This document shows positions 27,433-35,992 of a DNA stretch of 64,000 nt, piece after piece; position 1 is the stretch's first letter, and each line of letters starts with the position of its first letter. The notes under the pieces were generated by a model, which saw only the letters and a list, made by a program, of their open reading frames with translations, made no database searches and was not told the origin of the DNA. This DNA comes from Fen-1359 sp963710355 (GTDB taxonomy: Bacteria; Planctomycetota; Phycisphaerae; Sedimentisphaerales; Anaerobacaceae). The DNA is taken from assembly GCA_963710355.1 (NCBI GenBank), contig CAVPZU010000002.1, positions 124,001 to 188,000 of the forward strand, in the 5' to 3' direction. The position numbers and the translations under genes are program-made.

Positions 27433-27897
27433 ATGGTAATCGAAGCCCCTGTCAGCAAAATCAGAATAATAAATCTGAAAATATACATTGTGGGTCTGCT
27501 TATAATGGGGGCGTGGTTTGCTTACGATGGTTACCTCAACAAAAATTTTGTCGAAAAACATGCCAAAGAAGGCATAGCAGATAGTTCTCTTGTTTTCAAT
27601 AAAATGGCGCCGCCTTTTTTACTTGGGGCGGTTGTCGCATTAGCGATATATCTGGCGGCAATCCAAAACAAAAAACTGGTTGCCGATGACAGCCAGCTTA
27701 TTGTCAGCGGGAAATTGACCATTCCCTACGATTCGATAGTGAAAATAGACAAGACACACTTTAACGATAAGGGCGGATTTTTCTTAATCACTTACAAGAG
27801 TGAGCAGAACACGGAAAAACAGGTTAAAATAAGCGACAGAAAATACGACAACCTGTCGCAGGTTCTCGACAAACTGATTGAGAAAATCTCGCAATGA
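27433..27897 (+). CDS. Small membrane protein with a PH-like C-terminal part
   Basis: 154 residues. Two membrane helices (about 17-36 and 56-76) are followed by a ~70-residue soluble tail with alternating strands (QLIVSGKLTIPYDSIVKIDK, GGFFLITYKS), resembling bacterial PH-like or YdbT-type domains. The function is unknown. It lies 20 nt after the preceding unknown gene and is probably cotranscribed with it. The start is ATG 27433. Confidence 0.55.
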   Translation: MVIEAPVSKIRIINLKIYIVGLLIMGAWFAYDGYLNKNFVEKHAKEGIADSSLVFNKMAPPFLLGAVVALAIYLAAIQNKKLVADDSQLIVSGKLTIPYDSIVKIDKTHFNDKGGFFLITYKSEQNTEKQVKISDRKYDNLSQVLDKLIEKISQ

Positions 27898-27955
27898 CCC
27901 ATTGGCTAAGCTCTTATGAGTTGCTGTGCTACGGTTTGTGCTTGATGCTCTGAAG

Positions 27956-27984
27956 TTGACGGACAGGGGTAATTTCGGTATAAT
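27956..27984 (+). promoter_or_regulatory. Strong sigma70-type promoter for hicBA
   Basis: TTGACG (27956-27961), a 17-nt spacer and a perfect TATAAT (27979-27984). It is 45 nt before the first hicB codon, so the toxin-antitoxin pair has its own promoter. Confidence 0.8.
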
Positions 27985-28029
27985 GCGGCCTGAAATAAAT
28001 GTTGGTCGAGCAAAAGTGGAGATTTATAT

Positions 28030-28279
28030 ATGCTTACAAAATACCTTGAAGCAGCAATGAGGCATGCACGTTACGAAATCCTCTCGGATGACGGCACCTA
28101 TTACGGCCATATACCACAGTGTCGAGGTGTGTATGCAAATGCCCCGACTCTGGAGAAATGCAGAAGCGAACTGGAACATGTACTCGAAGATTGGCTGCTC
28201 TTTCGAATCTACAAGAACCTGTCGTTACCCAAGAATCGACGGGATAAAACTGTCCGTGAAGAAGGAGGTCGCAGCCTGA
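28030..28279 (+). pseudogene. hicB: HicB-type antitoxin with a one-base insertion
   Basis: The first ~66 residues are a HicB-like antitoxin domain: MRHARYEILSDDGTYYG, then a partly degenerate CRGVYANAPTLEKCRSELE and EDWLLFRIYKNLSLP. At CCCAAGAATCGAC (28228-28240) the frame slips: with one A of the pair 28231-28232 removed, it reads PRIDGIKLSVKKEVAA and stops at TGA 28277-28279, the normal HicB ending. As given, the antitoxin frame instead runs on into the toxin and looks like a fused gene. Either a sequence error or a real mutation; error is favoured because several other genes here show single-base shifts. Confidence 0.8.
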
Positions 28280-28500
28280 TGCCTGCGTTTGGTCCCGTTT
28301 CACGGAAGGATTTAATACGCTGTCTGCGTTCTCTGGGTTTTGAGGGGCCGTTCTCGGGCGGCAAACACTCGTTTATGCTCAAAGGTAATTTGACATTGAC
28401 CATACCCAACCCGCACAAAGGCAACATCGGTCGTGAGCTGCTGGCCCGTATTTTGCGCCAGGCAGAAATCTCCCACAGGGAATGGGAAGGACTTGACTAA
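28279..28500 (+). CDS. hicA: HicA-type mRNA interferase toxin
   Basis: 73 residues, the size of a free HicA. It is a double-stranded-RNA-binding-fold toxin that cuts mRNA; the active-site histidine is in GGKHSFML, after KDLIRCLRSLGFEG, and the C-terminal part has IPNPHKGNIGRELLARILRQ. ATG 28279 overlaps the repaired hicB stop as TGATG, and GGAGG (28264-28268) lies 10 nt upstream, so an independent start is well supported even though the present frame is open from hicB. Partner: the HicB antitoxin immediately upstream. Confidence 0.85.
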   Translation: MPAFGPVSRKDLIRCLRSLGFEGPFSGGKHSFMLKGNLTLTIPNPHKGNIGRELLARILRQAEISHREWEGLD

Positions 28501-28537
28501 CCAGCAGCTTCAAATTTTTTGAAAGTAATTACGAAAA

Positions 28538-29812
28538 ATGAACGTTTGTGTTACAGGACTTCAGTGGGGCGATGAAGGCAAGGGCAAGGTCGTCGATATC
28601 CTTGCGGAAAAAAGCGACATCGTCGTTCGATACGGCGGCGGCGCTAATGCCGGCCATACCGTCGTCATCGGCGACAGTAAATTCGCACTTCACCTGCTGC
28701 CCAGCGGTTCTGTCAGGCCGAATGTCGTCTGCGTAATCGCAAACGGCGTCGTAATCGACCCCGATTGCCTCCTTGGCGAAATCGACGAGCTTGCCAAAAG
28801 AAACATCAACCTCGATAAAAGACTTTTTATCAGCGAAAATACGCATCTTGTTCTGGATTATCACAAAACCGAAGACCAGTTTCGCGAAGAGTCGCTCGGC
28901 AAAAACAAAATCGGCACCACCATTCGCGGCATAGGCCCCTCCTACGCCGACAAGGTCGGCAGAAGTTATGCAGTCAGGGTGGCAGACCTGCAGGACCTGG
29001 CCGCCTTAAAAGAAAAACTTAAGCAAATCGTCTCTTACAAAAACAAGTTTCTCGCAGCAATGTATAATGCCCAGCCGTTAAATGCCGAACAGATTTTCGA
29101 CAAATGCCGTCTCTACGCCGACAGGCTTCTGCCTTTCGCCGCCGATACAACCAAGCTGCTCCATAAGGCAATTACAGAGGGAAAATCTATACTATTCGAA
29201 GGGGCACAGGGCTCGCTTCTGGACATCGACCACGGGACATTCCCGTTTGTCACAAGCTCAAATGCCAGCTCATTAGGTATGCCGGCAGGTTGCGGCGTGC
29301 CTGCAAAAATGGTCGACAAATTCATAGGCGTCGCAAAGGCATACACAACAAGGGTCGGTTCCGGCCCGTTCCCCACCGAGCAGGATAACCAAATCGGCCA
29401 ATATATCCGACAAAAAGGCAACGAGTACGGCACCACAACAGGCAGACCACGCCGCTGCGGCTGGTTCGATGCCGTCGCTGCATCGTATTCCATAAGAATC
29501 GGCTCTATTGACACCGTTGCCCTTATGCATCTCGATACGCTGACGGGCATGAAGGAAATTAAGGTCTGTAAGGCTTACGAAATCGACGGCAAACAAACCA
29601 GCTTCTTCCCGTCAAATCTGAACAGATTATCAAAAGCAAAATGCATTTATGAAACAGTCGAAGGCTGGAATGAAGACATCAGCAGCATCGAAAACTTTTA
29701 CGACCTGCCGACAAATGCCAAAAATTACATCGTCCTGCTCGAAGAATTGATGGCCAGACCGATTACTATGATTGGTGTCGGAGCCAAACGAAGCCAGACA
29801 TTATTAAGGTAG
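28538..29812 (+). CDS. purA: Adenylosuccinate synthetase
   Basis: 424 residues, normal length. It joins IMP and aspartate using GTP in AMP synthesis. Seen: the P-loop-like GDEGKGKVVD, NAGHTVV with the catalytic His, GIGPSYADKVGR, EGAQGSLLDIDHGT, and TTGRPRRCGWFD near the C-terminus. The start is ATG 28538. It stands alone between the toxin-antitoxin pair and uppS. Confidence 0.97.
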   Translation: MNVCVTGLQWGDEGKGKVVDILAEKSDIVVRYGGGANAGHTVVIGDSKFALHLLPSGSVRPNVVCVIANGVVIDPDCLLGEIDELAKRNINLDKRLFISENTHLVLDYHKTEDQFREESLGKNKIGTTIRGIGPSYADKVGRSYAVRVADLQDLAALKEKLKQIVSYKNKFLAAMYNAQPLNAEQIFDKCRLYADRLLPFAADTTKLLHKAITEGKSILFEGAQGSLLDIDHGTFPFVTSSNASSLGMPAGCGVPAKMVDKFIGVAKAYTTRVGSGPFPTEQDNQIGQYIRQKGNEYGTTTGRPRRCGWFDAVAASYSIRIGSIDTVALMHLDTLTGMKEIKVCKAYEIDGKQTSFFPSNLNRLSKAKCIYETVEGWNEDISSIENFYDLPTNAKNYIVLLEELMARPITMIGVGAKRSQTLLR

Positions 29813-29821
29813 AAAAAACGA

Positions 29822-29868
29822 CAGTTTTAAGTTGTTAGTTTTGTCCGCCGCAGGCGGATTAGTTTTGG
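29822..29868. repeat. Heptad array (TTTTAAG-like) interrupted by a GC palindrome
   Basis: TTTTAAG and TTGTTAG (29825-29838) are followed by TTTTG, then an exact TCCGCCGCAGGCGGA (29844-29858), after which TTAGTTTTGG resumes the same words. It sits in the 77-nt gap between purA and uppS and suggests the palindrome entered an existing array. Confidence 0.75.
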
Positions 29869-29889
29869 AAGCCGGCTTATTAACAATCG

Positions 29890-30657
29890 ATGAACAATTT
29901 TGAACAAAAGCAAAAAGAAACAGCAAAGCGGCTCGGATTAAGAACAGAACAGTTGCCGAAACACATAGCGATAATTATGGACGGCAACGGCCGCTGGGCA
30001 CAGCAAAGAGGTCTGCCGCGGGTAGCCGGCCATCAGCAGGGTGGCAAAACAGTCGAAAAAATCACCCAGTTCTGCATAGACATCGGCATCGAAAGCCTCA
30101 CCCTTTATTCATTCAGTACAGAAAACTGGAAAAGACCCAAAGCGGAAGTCGATGAGCTGATGGCGCTTTACACAATCTATTTAAGCCAGTTCAGACCGAT
30201 GTTGATTAAAAATAATGTCAAACTTATACATCTGGGCCGACTGAGCCAGCTGCCCGCAGACCTTCAGAACACCATCTCGGAGGCGTTAAAGACTACCGCA
30301 GCCAACACCGAAATGACACTCGCCATCGCACTCAACTACAGCGGCAGAGCCGAACTTACAGATGCAGCACGGCAAATCGCTCAAAAATGCAAACAGGGCA
30401 AACTCGATATCGAAGAGGTCGATGAGCAGTGCATCAGAAATCATTTGTATGCGCCGCTGCTTGCCGAACCCGACATCCTAATTCGAACAGCAAATGAAAA
30501 AAGGGTAAGTAATTTCCTCCTCTGGCAGATTTCCTACAGCGAATTTTACGTCTCCGAAAAATTCTGGCCCGATTTTACCGAAAACGACCTGGACAAGGCT
30601 ATCCTCGATTATGCCGCAAGAGAACGAAAGTTCGGCGACATTAAAAAGAGCTTTTAG
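29890..30657 (+). CDS. uppS: Isoprenyl (undecaprenyl diphosphate) synthase
   Basis: 255 residues. A cis-prenyltransferase making the C55 lipid carrier. Seen: HIAIIMDGNGRWAQQRG with the catalytic Asp, GHQQGGKTVEKI, TLYSFSTENWKRP, and the C-terminal block DILIRTANEKRVSNFLLWQ with YSEFY. In most relatives the block reads RTSGExRxSNFL; here Ser-Gly is replaced by Ala-Asn. It precedes cdsA by ~80 nt, the usual uppS-cdsA order. Confidence 0.95.
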   Translation: MNNFEQKQKETAKRLGLRTEQLPKHIAIIMDGNGRWAQQRGLPRVAGHQQGGKTVEKITQFCIDIGIESLTLYSFSTENWKRPKAEVDELMALYTIYLSQFRPMLIKNNVKLIHLGRLSQLPADLQNTISEALKTTAANTEMTLAIALNYSGRAELTDAARQIAQKCKQGKLDIEEVDEQCIRNHLYAPLLAEPDILIRTANEKRVSNFLLWQISYSEFYVSEKFWPDFTENDLDKAILDYAARERKFGDIKKSF

Positions 30658-30735
30658 TTTTGAGTTAATCTTTGAAAATAATCCTGGCGTTTTGGATACG
30701 ATAACTATACTTTACACATAATAAGGCAAGAAAAA

Positions 30736-31592
30736 ATGCTGAAAAACAGATTGATTTTCGGAACTCTTCTGACAATATTCTTCACAACCCTCGTGATACT
30801 CGACAGACTGGCTCGATGGCTCGATAAGCAGTTCTGTCCCTGATAAAAAAATTCAGGCAACAGGGCTTTTTATTCTCCTGTCGCTAATAATAATCGCAGC
30901 GCAGGTCGAACTATCAAATCTGGCTGAAAAGAAAAATCTGCTCATCCTCCTGCCCGTCTCCATCCCCGCCTCGATACTGCTCGCCGGAAGCTGGTTTGTC
31001 TGTCAGGCTACAAACGTCTCCATCTCAAAATATGTCCTTATCATCCTGGCGTTCAGCCTCTTCGCACTTTTGATTTATCAATACCTGCGGTTTGGCTTAT
31101 CATCAGTTATGACAAACTGCGGGGTCAGTTTATTTTCGATTGTCTATCTCGGCCTTTTAAGCGCCTTCGTGCTGGGTATCCGCATAGAATTCGGCATCTG
31201 GCCGCTTCTGATGTTCGTCTTTGTCGTAAAGTTTGCCGACATAGGGGCTTACGCTGTTGGAACTCTGATTGGCAGACACAAGTTTTCGCCAATTATCAGC
31301 CCCGCCAAAACGTGGGAAGGCCTGATCGGCGCCGCCATTTTCGCAATAATAGTTGCCTTTGTTTTTTCGAAAATTTTTGATATAATGAGCTGCCAAGGCG
31401 GCTGCCGTCTTTGGAATTTGCTTTGCCTTTATAGGCCAACTCGGCGACCTTGCGGAATCCCTGATAAAACGCGACGCCGACCAAAAAGACTCTGCCAAAA
31501 CGGTGCCGGGCTTCGGCGGCGTCCTGGATATTATTGACTCGCCGCTGGCCTCTGCCGTTTGTGCCTATTTGTTTTTGGCTCTTGTTCGCTGA
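30736..31592 (+). pseudogene. cdsA: Phosphatidate cytidylyltransferase, broken by two +1 frameshifts
   Basis: Three frames join into one 284-residue CdsA that makes CDP-diacylglycerol. Part 1: MLKNRLIFGTLLTIFFTTLV from ATG 30736. An extra base near 30804-30811 moves to part 2, with several membrane helices, DIGAYAVGTLIGRHKFSP and SPAKTWEGLIGA (family motif). An extra T at about 31391 moves to part 3, with IGQLGDLAESLIKRD and VPGFGGVLDIIDS, the CdsA signature, ending TGA 31590-31592. The gene is essential and follows uppS, so sequencing error is the likelier cause. Confidence 0.9.
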
Positions 31593-31650
31593 AATTAAAG
31601 GCTGATTAGAAAATAACCGCACAACACCATTTTATTGAAAGAGACAAGGC

Positions 31651-32604
31651 TTGGAAGTAACAATACAATTGGATTCGGTCAAAGACCATACCGGCCTGTT
31701 CGGACCTGCCGACAACCACCTGCGAATCATCCGAAGGGCACTCGATGTCCAGTTCATCGCCAGAGAGGACAACTTAATAATCAGCGGCAGAGAAAAGAAC
31801 GTCAGCCAGGCCGTCGAAATCATCGACAAAATGCAAAAACACTTCATTACCAAAGGAATTCTGACCGACGGCGACATAAGAAAATTCCTGACCGATAACG
31901 GAGCCGTTTTCACCGGCCAGCCCAGCGAGCCGCTGACTGTTTATTCACACAAGAAAGTAATCGAGCCGCTAACCAAAGGTCAGCTCAAATACATTGAAAC
32001 AATGCTGGCCAACGACCTGACATTTTGCATAGGCCCGGCGGGTACCGGCAAAACATATCTCGCCGTTGCGGTTGCGGTCTCGATGCTCAAGAAAAAGCAG
32101 ATGAGAAAAATAATCCTCGCCAGGCCCGCCGTCGAGGCCGGCGAAAAACTCGGATTTCTGCCGGGCGACTTGCAGGCAAAGGTTAATCCGTATCTTAGGC
32201 CTCTCTTTGACGCCCTCGGTGATACGATGGATTATGTGCAGATGAAAAATTTTATGGAGCTTGACATAATCGAGATTATCCCCCTTGCTTTTATGCGTGG
32301 CCGAACCCTCAATGAGGCCGTCATTATCTGTGATGAGGCTCAGAACACATCACCGATGCAGATGCTTATGGTCCTTACCAGGCTGGGACGCGGTTCAAAA
32401 ATGATAATCACAGGCGACATTACTCAGATTGACCTCGACAAAAACCAGAAAAGCGGTATGGTCGAGGCCATAGAAAAACTGAGAAGGATAAAAGGTATTG
32501 GTTGCGTGGAACTGGCTAAACTCGACATCGTGCGGCACCGATTAGTGCAAAGTATCGTGCAGGCTTACGAAAAAGACCATAGAAAAAAGACCGATTTACC
32601 ATAA
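31651..32604 (+). CDS. PhoH-like ATPase
   Basis: 317 residues. An N-terminal KH-like part (residues ~1-100) precedes the PhoH domain: Walker A GPAGTGKTYLAVAVAV, ILARPAVEAGEKLGFLPGDL, Walker B VIICDEAQNT, and ITGDITQIDL. PhoH/PhoL proteins are RNA-linked ATPases, often adjacent to ybeY, as here. The start is TTG 31651 (EVTIQLDSV), since no ATG precedes the first conserved strand; the site GAAAGAG lies upstream. It heads phoH, HD-phosphodiesterase, ybeY, CBS protein, recO, a standard bacterial order. Confidence 0.93.
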   Translation: MEVTIQLDSVKDHTGLFGPADNHLRIIRRALDVQFIAREDNLIISGREKNVSQAVEIIDKMQKHFITKGILTDGDIRKFLTDNGAVFTGQPSEPLTVYSHKKVIEPLTKGQLKYIETMLANDLTFCIGPAGTGKTYLAVAVAVSMLKKKQMRKIILARPAVEAGEKLGFLPGDLQAKVNPYLRPLFDALGDTMDYVQMKNFMELDIIEIIPLAFMRGRTLNEAVIICDEAQNTSPMQMLMVLTRLGRGSKMIITGDITQIDLDKNQKSGMVEAIEKLRRIKGIGCVELAKLDIVRHRLVQSIVQAYEKDHRKKTDLP

Positions 32605-32669
32605 AGGTTGGAAAAAATTCCAACGGATTCGGTCATTGAGGCAGACCGGCCTAACATTAGGACAAACAG

Positions 32670-34172
32670 ATGTACTCATTCAGAAAAAGAAGCTTAAGAC
32701 GTGAAAAAGTTCGCCAAAATCTGATGGCCAAACGTTTCTCTCCGTTCAGCCTGTTCACTGATACCGATTCGGTTATATCTGTCGTTATATGGCTCGCCTT
32801 TGTCCTGTTAAGCATACCCATCCTTGCCTTCCGGTTAAATACCGGCTCTGAAACAGTATTTGGAATAATCAACATCGGCAATTTCCCAAACCTGCTGCAA
32901 ATAACCGTAATTATCGCTTCGGTCTCTTTGTCGGCAGCAATCTATATAAAGCATTACCAGAGCCGATTACTCCAAAACCATACCAGAGCGATAGCTCTTG
33001 CATCGCTTTTCTTTTTAATGCTGTTTGCAGCCAGGCTCGGAACCATCGCATCCGACAGAGCATGGTGGGTCACAGGCTCGGCAATGGCGACATCCATTAT
33101 CCTTTCAATCTCTTATGACCAGCGGTTCGCACTCGGAATGAGTATATTTTTTTGCCTGCTCGGAAGTCTTATTTCGGCGTCCGGGCCTGATATAAATCTG
33201 TTTTTGATAACGGCGTCCGGCTCGATTACCTGCTGTTTTAGCCTCAAGGAAATCCGAACAAGGACAAAACTCCTCGAGGTCGGCGCACTGGCTGCTGTAA
33301 TAGTCTTTACAATGTCGCTGGCAACCTTATCGCTGAAACCAGAAAATACTTTTAATAAAATCTTCCAAACGTCCTTCTACCATGCGGTCGCAGCATTTCT
33401 GGTGGGGGTTGTGATACAAAGTCTGCTGCCGATAATCGAAAAAAATTTCAGCATAGTCACAGCGATGACCCTCCTCGACTACAGCGATGCCAATCAGCCG
33501 CTGCTAAAAAGGCTTGCAATAGAAGCGCCAGGCACTTACAGCCACAGCCTGCTTATCGGCTCAATCGCAGAGGCAGCCGCCGAGGCAATCGGCCGCAACG
33601 GCCTGCTCTGCAGGGTCGGCGCATATTATCACGACATCGGCAAAATCAACAAGCCCGGCTACTTTATGGAAAACGAGATAGGCCCGATTAACCGCCACAA
33701 GGAATTATCCCCCGCAATGAGCCAGCTTATCATCGTCGGACACGTCAAGGACGGCGCCGAGCTTGCACGAGAATACAGTCTGCCGCAGGTCCTGCGGCAG
33801 TTTATTGAAACACATCACGGCACTACCCTCGTTGAATTTTTCTATAACGCAGCAAAGAAAAAAAAGGGTACACAATATATCGAGCCGAGCGAAAGCGAAT
33901 TCAGATACACCGGACCCAAACCGAGGACAAAAGAGGCTGCCATTGTTATGCTCGCCGATGCCGTCGAAAGTTCCGTCAGGTCGATGGGCGAAGTAACCGT
34001 AGGCAAAATTGAGTCTGTCGTTCACAATATGGCAATGAAAAGGCTTCAGGACGGGCAATTTGATGAATGCGAGCTGTCCCTGCGGGAGCTCAGCCAGATA
34101 GAGGAAAGTATGACCAAAACTCTCGCCGCACATTATCACAGCAGAATCGCTTACCCCGCAGCACCAATGTAA
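32670..34172 (+). CDS. Membrane HD-domain phosphodiesterase (PgpH/YqfF-like, short)
   Basis: 500 residues. About seven membrane helices in residues 30-240 precede a cytoplasmic HD domain: APGTYSHSLLIGSIAE, VGAYYHDIGKINKPGYF, IETHHGTTLVEFF, ADAVESSVRS. This is the c-di-AMP phosphodiesterase family PgpH, but the large extracellular 7TMR-HDED domain usual at the N-terminus (~250 residues) is absent. It lies between phoH and ybeY, as in Bacillus (phoH-yqfF-ybeY). Substrate inferred, not shown. Confidence 0.85.
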   Translation: MYSFRKRSLRREKVRQNLMAKRFSPFSLFTDTDSVISVVIWLAFVLLSIPILAFRLNTGSETVFGIINIGNFPNLLQITVIIASVSLSAAIYIKHYQSRLLQNHTRAIALASLFFLMLFAARLGTIASDRAWWVTGSAMATSIILSISYDQRFALGMSIFFCLLGSLISASGPDINLFLITASGSITCCFSLKEIRTRTKLLEVGALAAVIVFTMSLATLSLKPENTFNKIFQTSFYHAVAAFLVGVVIQSLLPIIEKNFSIVTAMTLLDYSDANQPLLKRLAIEAPGTYSHSLLIGSIAEAAAEAIGRNGLLCRVGAYYHDIGKINKPGYFMENEIGPINRHKELSPAMSQLIIVGHVKDGAELAREYSLPQVLRQFIETHHGTTLVEFFYNAAKKKKGTQYIEPSESEFRYTGPKPRTKEAAIVMLADAVESSVRSMGEVTVGKIESVVHNMAMKRLQDGQFDECELSLRELSQIEESMTKTLAAHYHSRIAYPAAPM

Positions 34173-34201
34173 ATTTGAAATACCAGAAACCGAAATAATT
34201 T

Positions 34202-34669
34202 ATGGGCATCACTATCAAGGTCAACAAAAACTCTACGCAGATTCGATTCAACACCGACAGACTTCAAAAACTCATCAAAAAAGTCTGCCGCCAATTTAAT
34301 CTTCGCAGCGCAGTTATCGAAATTGAAATCGTCGGCGATTTGCTAATCCGAAAACTGAACAGAAAATTCCTCGGCAACCTCCGAGCTACAGACTGCATCA
34401 GCTTCGACCTCACCGAAAACAACAGTGAGCCAAAACTATACCAAATCGTCGTCAACGCACAAAGAGCCCGCAGAGAAGCAAAAAAACGAAACCATTCACA
34501 CCAGGCGGAACTGGCTCTATACGTTCTTCACGGCCTGCTGCACAATCTTGGCTTCGACGACAAAATCGAGAAAAACGCAGACACAATGCACAAAACTGAA
34601 GACCGGTTTCTGCAGGAAGCAGGCTACGGTCTGGTGTATAATAACAGGCAAAAAAAAATACATAGCTGA
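34202..34669 (+). CDS. ybeY: Endoribonuclease YbeY-like, variant metal site
   Basis: 155 residues. YbeY acts in 16S rRNA maturation and ribosome quality control. The core is present: LNRKFLGNLRATDCISFDL and the metal motif HGLLHNLGFDD. The family motif is His-x3-His-x5-His; the third position here is Asp (GFDD instead of GYDH), so one zinc ligand is replaced. Codons are clear (CGACGACAAA) and the frame is intact. The usual downstream Met and Glu (TMHKTEDRF) are kept. It follows the HD protein by 29 nt. Confidence 0.85.
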   Translation: MGITIKVNKNSTQIRFNTDRLQKLIKKVCRQFNLRSAVIEIEIVGDLLIRKLNRKFLGNLRATDCISFDLTENNSEPKLYQIVVNAQRARREAKKRNHSHQAELALYVLHGLLHNLGFDDKIEKNADTMHKTEDRFLQEAGYGLVYNNRQKKIHS

Positions 34670-34717
34670 AGGTTCGTAATCTTCTATTCTACCGGCCTTG
34701 AATCGAAAGGAATTCGG

Positions 34718-35992
34718 GTGAGTTGCTGGTTATCAATAAGTTTGTTATTCCTGTCAGCAGCGGCAAGTGCATTCTTTGCCGTCAATGCGTATGCCCTGCA
34801 GTTTTTCTCGCTGGCCAAACTTCAGCAGGCATTCTGCCACAAAAACAAAGAAGAGCTTATCAGCCGACTGGTCGCAGGAAGAGAAAATCTGCTCTTTGCC
34901 TGCTCTTTATGCAGACTGCTCTGTAATTTGCTCACAATCCTCTTTATGCTGCTCTGTCTTGAGAGCATAAAAGGCATCAGCCCTGACACAATCGACTACT
35001 GTCTTGCCGTCGCAGCAAGTCTCGCAATTCTTACGATTTTCAGCTATGCAATTCCCTATTCCTGGGCAAAATATGCCAGCGAAAAAATCCTGAGCAAAAC
35101 TTGCAGATTTCTGTTTATCCTGTCCGTCGTTTGCAGACCCATCACTTCGGTTTATAAATTTACGGACATCATCTTGCGAAGGCTGGCCGGCATCGCCGAA
35201 ATCACAGATGAAACCAGGCAGGAACAGTTCTTAGACGGCATCAATCAGCGGAAAATGGAGGGTATTGTAGATGAACAAGAGCAGGAAATGATTGAAAACG
35301 TCCTCGAAATGAGCGAAAAGACCGCAGAGGAGATTATGACGCCCCGCACGGATATTATTGCAATAGAAGCAAACAGCGACCGGCAGGCCGTCTTTGGGAC
35401 GATTACCACCGCGGGACATTCGAGATTTCCCGTTTACCAGGACAACATAGACAACATAATCGGGCTGCTTTATGTAAAGGACCTGCTCGGCGATATCGAT
35501 AAATGCAATGCCCCGTTCGACCTGCGGGGCAAATTGAGAAAAGCCTACTTTGTCCCCGAAACAAAGCCCATCAGAAAACTTCTGCGTGAATTTCAGGACC
35601 AGAAACTTCATATTGCAATTGTCCTCGACGAATACGGCGGAACGGCCGGCCTTATCACCATCGAGGATATCCTCGAAATGCTCGTCGGCGAAATATCAGA
35701 TGAATACGATATAAAACCCCCTGAACCCGTCAAAAAAATCGACCGCTACACAATCGAGGCCGACGCAAGAACTTATGTCGATGACCTCAATGACAAATTC
35801 AATCTCAATCTGCCGGACAGCGAATACTACGACACCGTTGGCGGGTTTATTCTTTCCCACCTGGGCCACATACCACAGAGCGGAACAGAATTTGAATACG
35901 GCGGGCTGAAATTCACAATCATTTCCGCTGAGGCTCGCAGAATAAAACACATCAGAATTGCAAAACTCACAAAGGAAAAGAATGCTGACTAA
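34718..35992 (+). CDS. CorC/HlyC-type transporter-associated CBS-domain membrane protein
   Basis: 424 residues. The N-terminal DUF21-like region (about 1-165) has membrane helices; residues ~190-320 hold a CBS pair with MTPRTDIIAIEA, TAGHSRFPVYQDNIDNIIG and HIAIVLDEYGGTAGLITIED; a CorC_HlyC domain ends the protein (YDTVGGFILSHLGHIPQSG). These proteins are linked to Mg/Co efflux or envelope stability. The start is GTG 34718 with AAGGAA 6 nt upstream. It overlaps recO by 11 nt. Confidence 0.92.
   Translation: MSCWLSISLLFLSAAASAFFAVNAYALQFFSLAKLQQAFCHKNKEELISRLVAGRENLLFACSLCRLLCNLLTILFMLLCLESIKGISPDTIDYCLAVAASLAILTIFSYAIPYSWAKYASEKILSKTCRFLFILSVVCRPITSVYKFTDIILRRLAGIAEITDETRQEQFLDGINQRKMEGIVDEQEQEMIENVLEMSEKTAEEIMTPRTDIIAIEANSDRQAVFGTITTAGHSRFPVYQDNIDNIIGLLYVKDLLGDIDKCNAPFDLRGKLRKAYFVPETKPIRKLLREFQDQKLHIAIVLDEYGGTAGLITIEDILEMLVGEISDEYDIKPPEPVKKIDRYTIEADARTYVDDLNDKFNLNLPDSEYYDTVGGFILSHLGHIPQSGTEFEYGGLKFTIISAEARRIKHIRIAKLTKEKNAD

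Noticed and set aside
28030..28500. A true, evolved HicB-HicA fusion protein
   Set aside because: The next frame gives the normal HicB ending and a TGATG overlap with hicA; a single extra A explains the fusion.
30736..31592. Programmed ribosomal frameshifting in cdsA, ddl, cysS and ribH
   Set aside because: Sites share no slippery heptamer and no stop codon at the shift, both signs differ, and each frame change costs conserved residues; sequence error explains them better.
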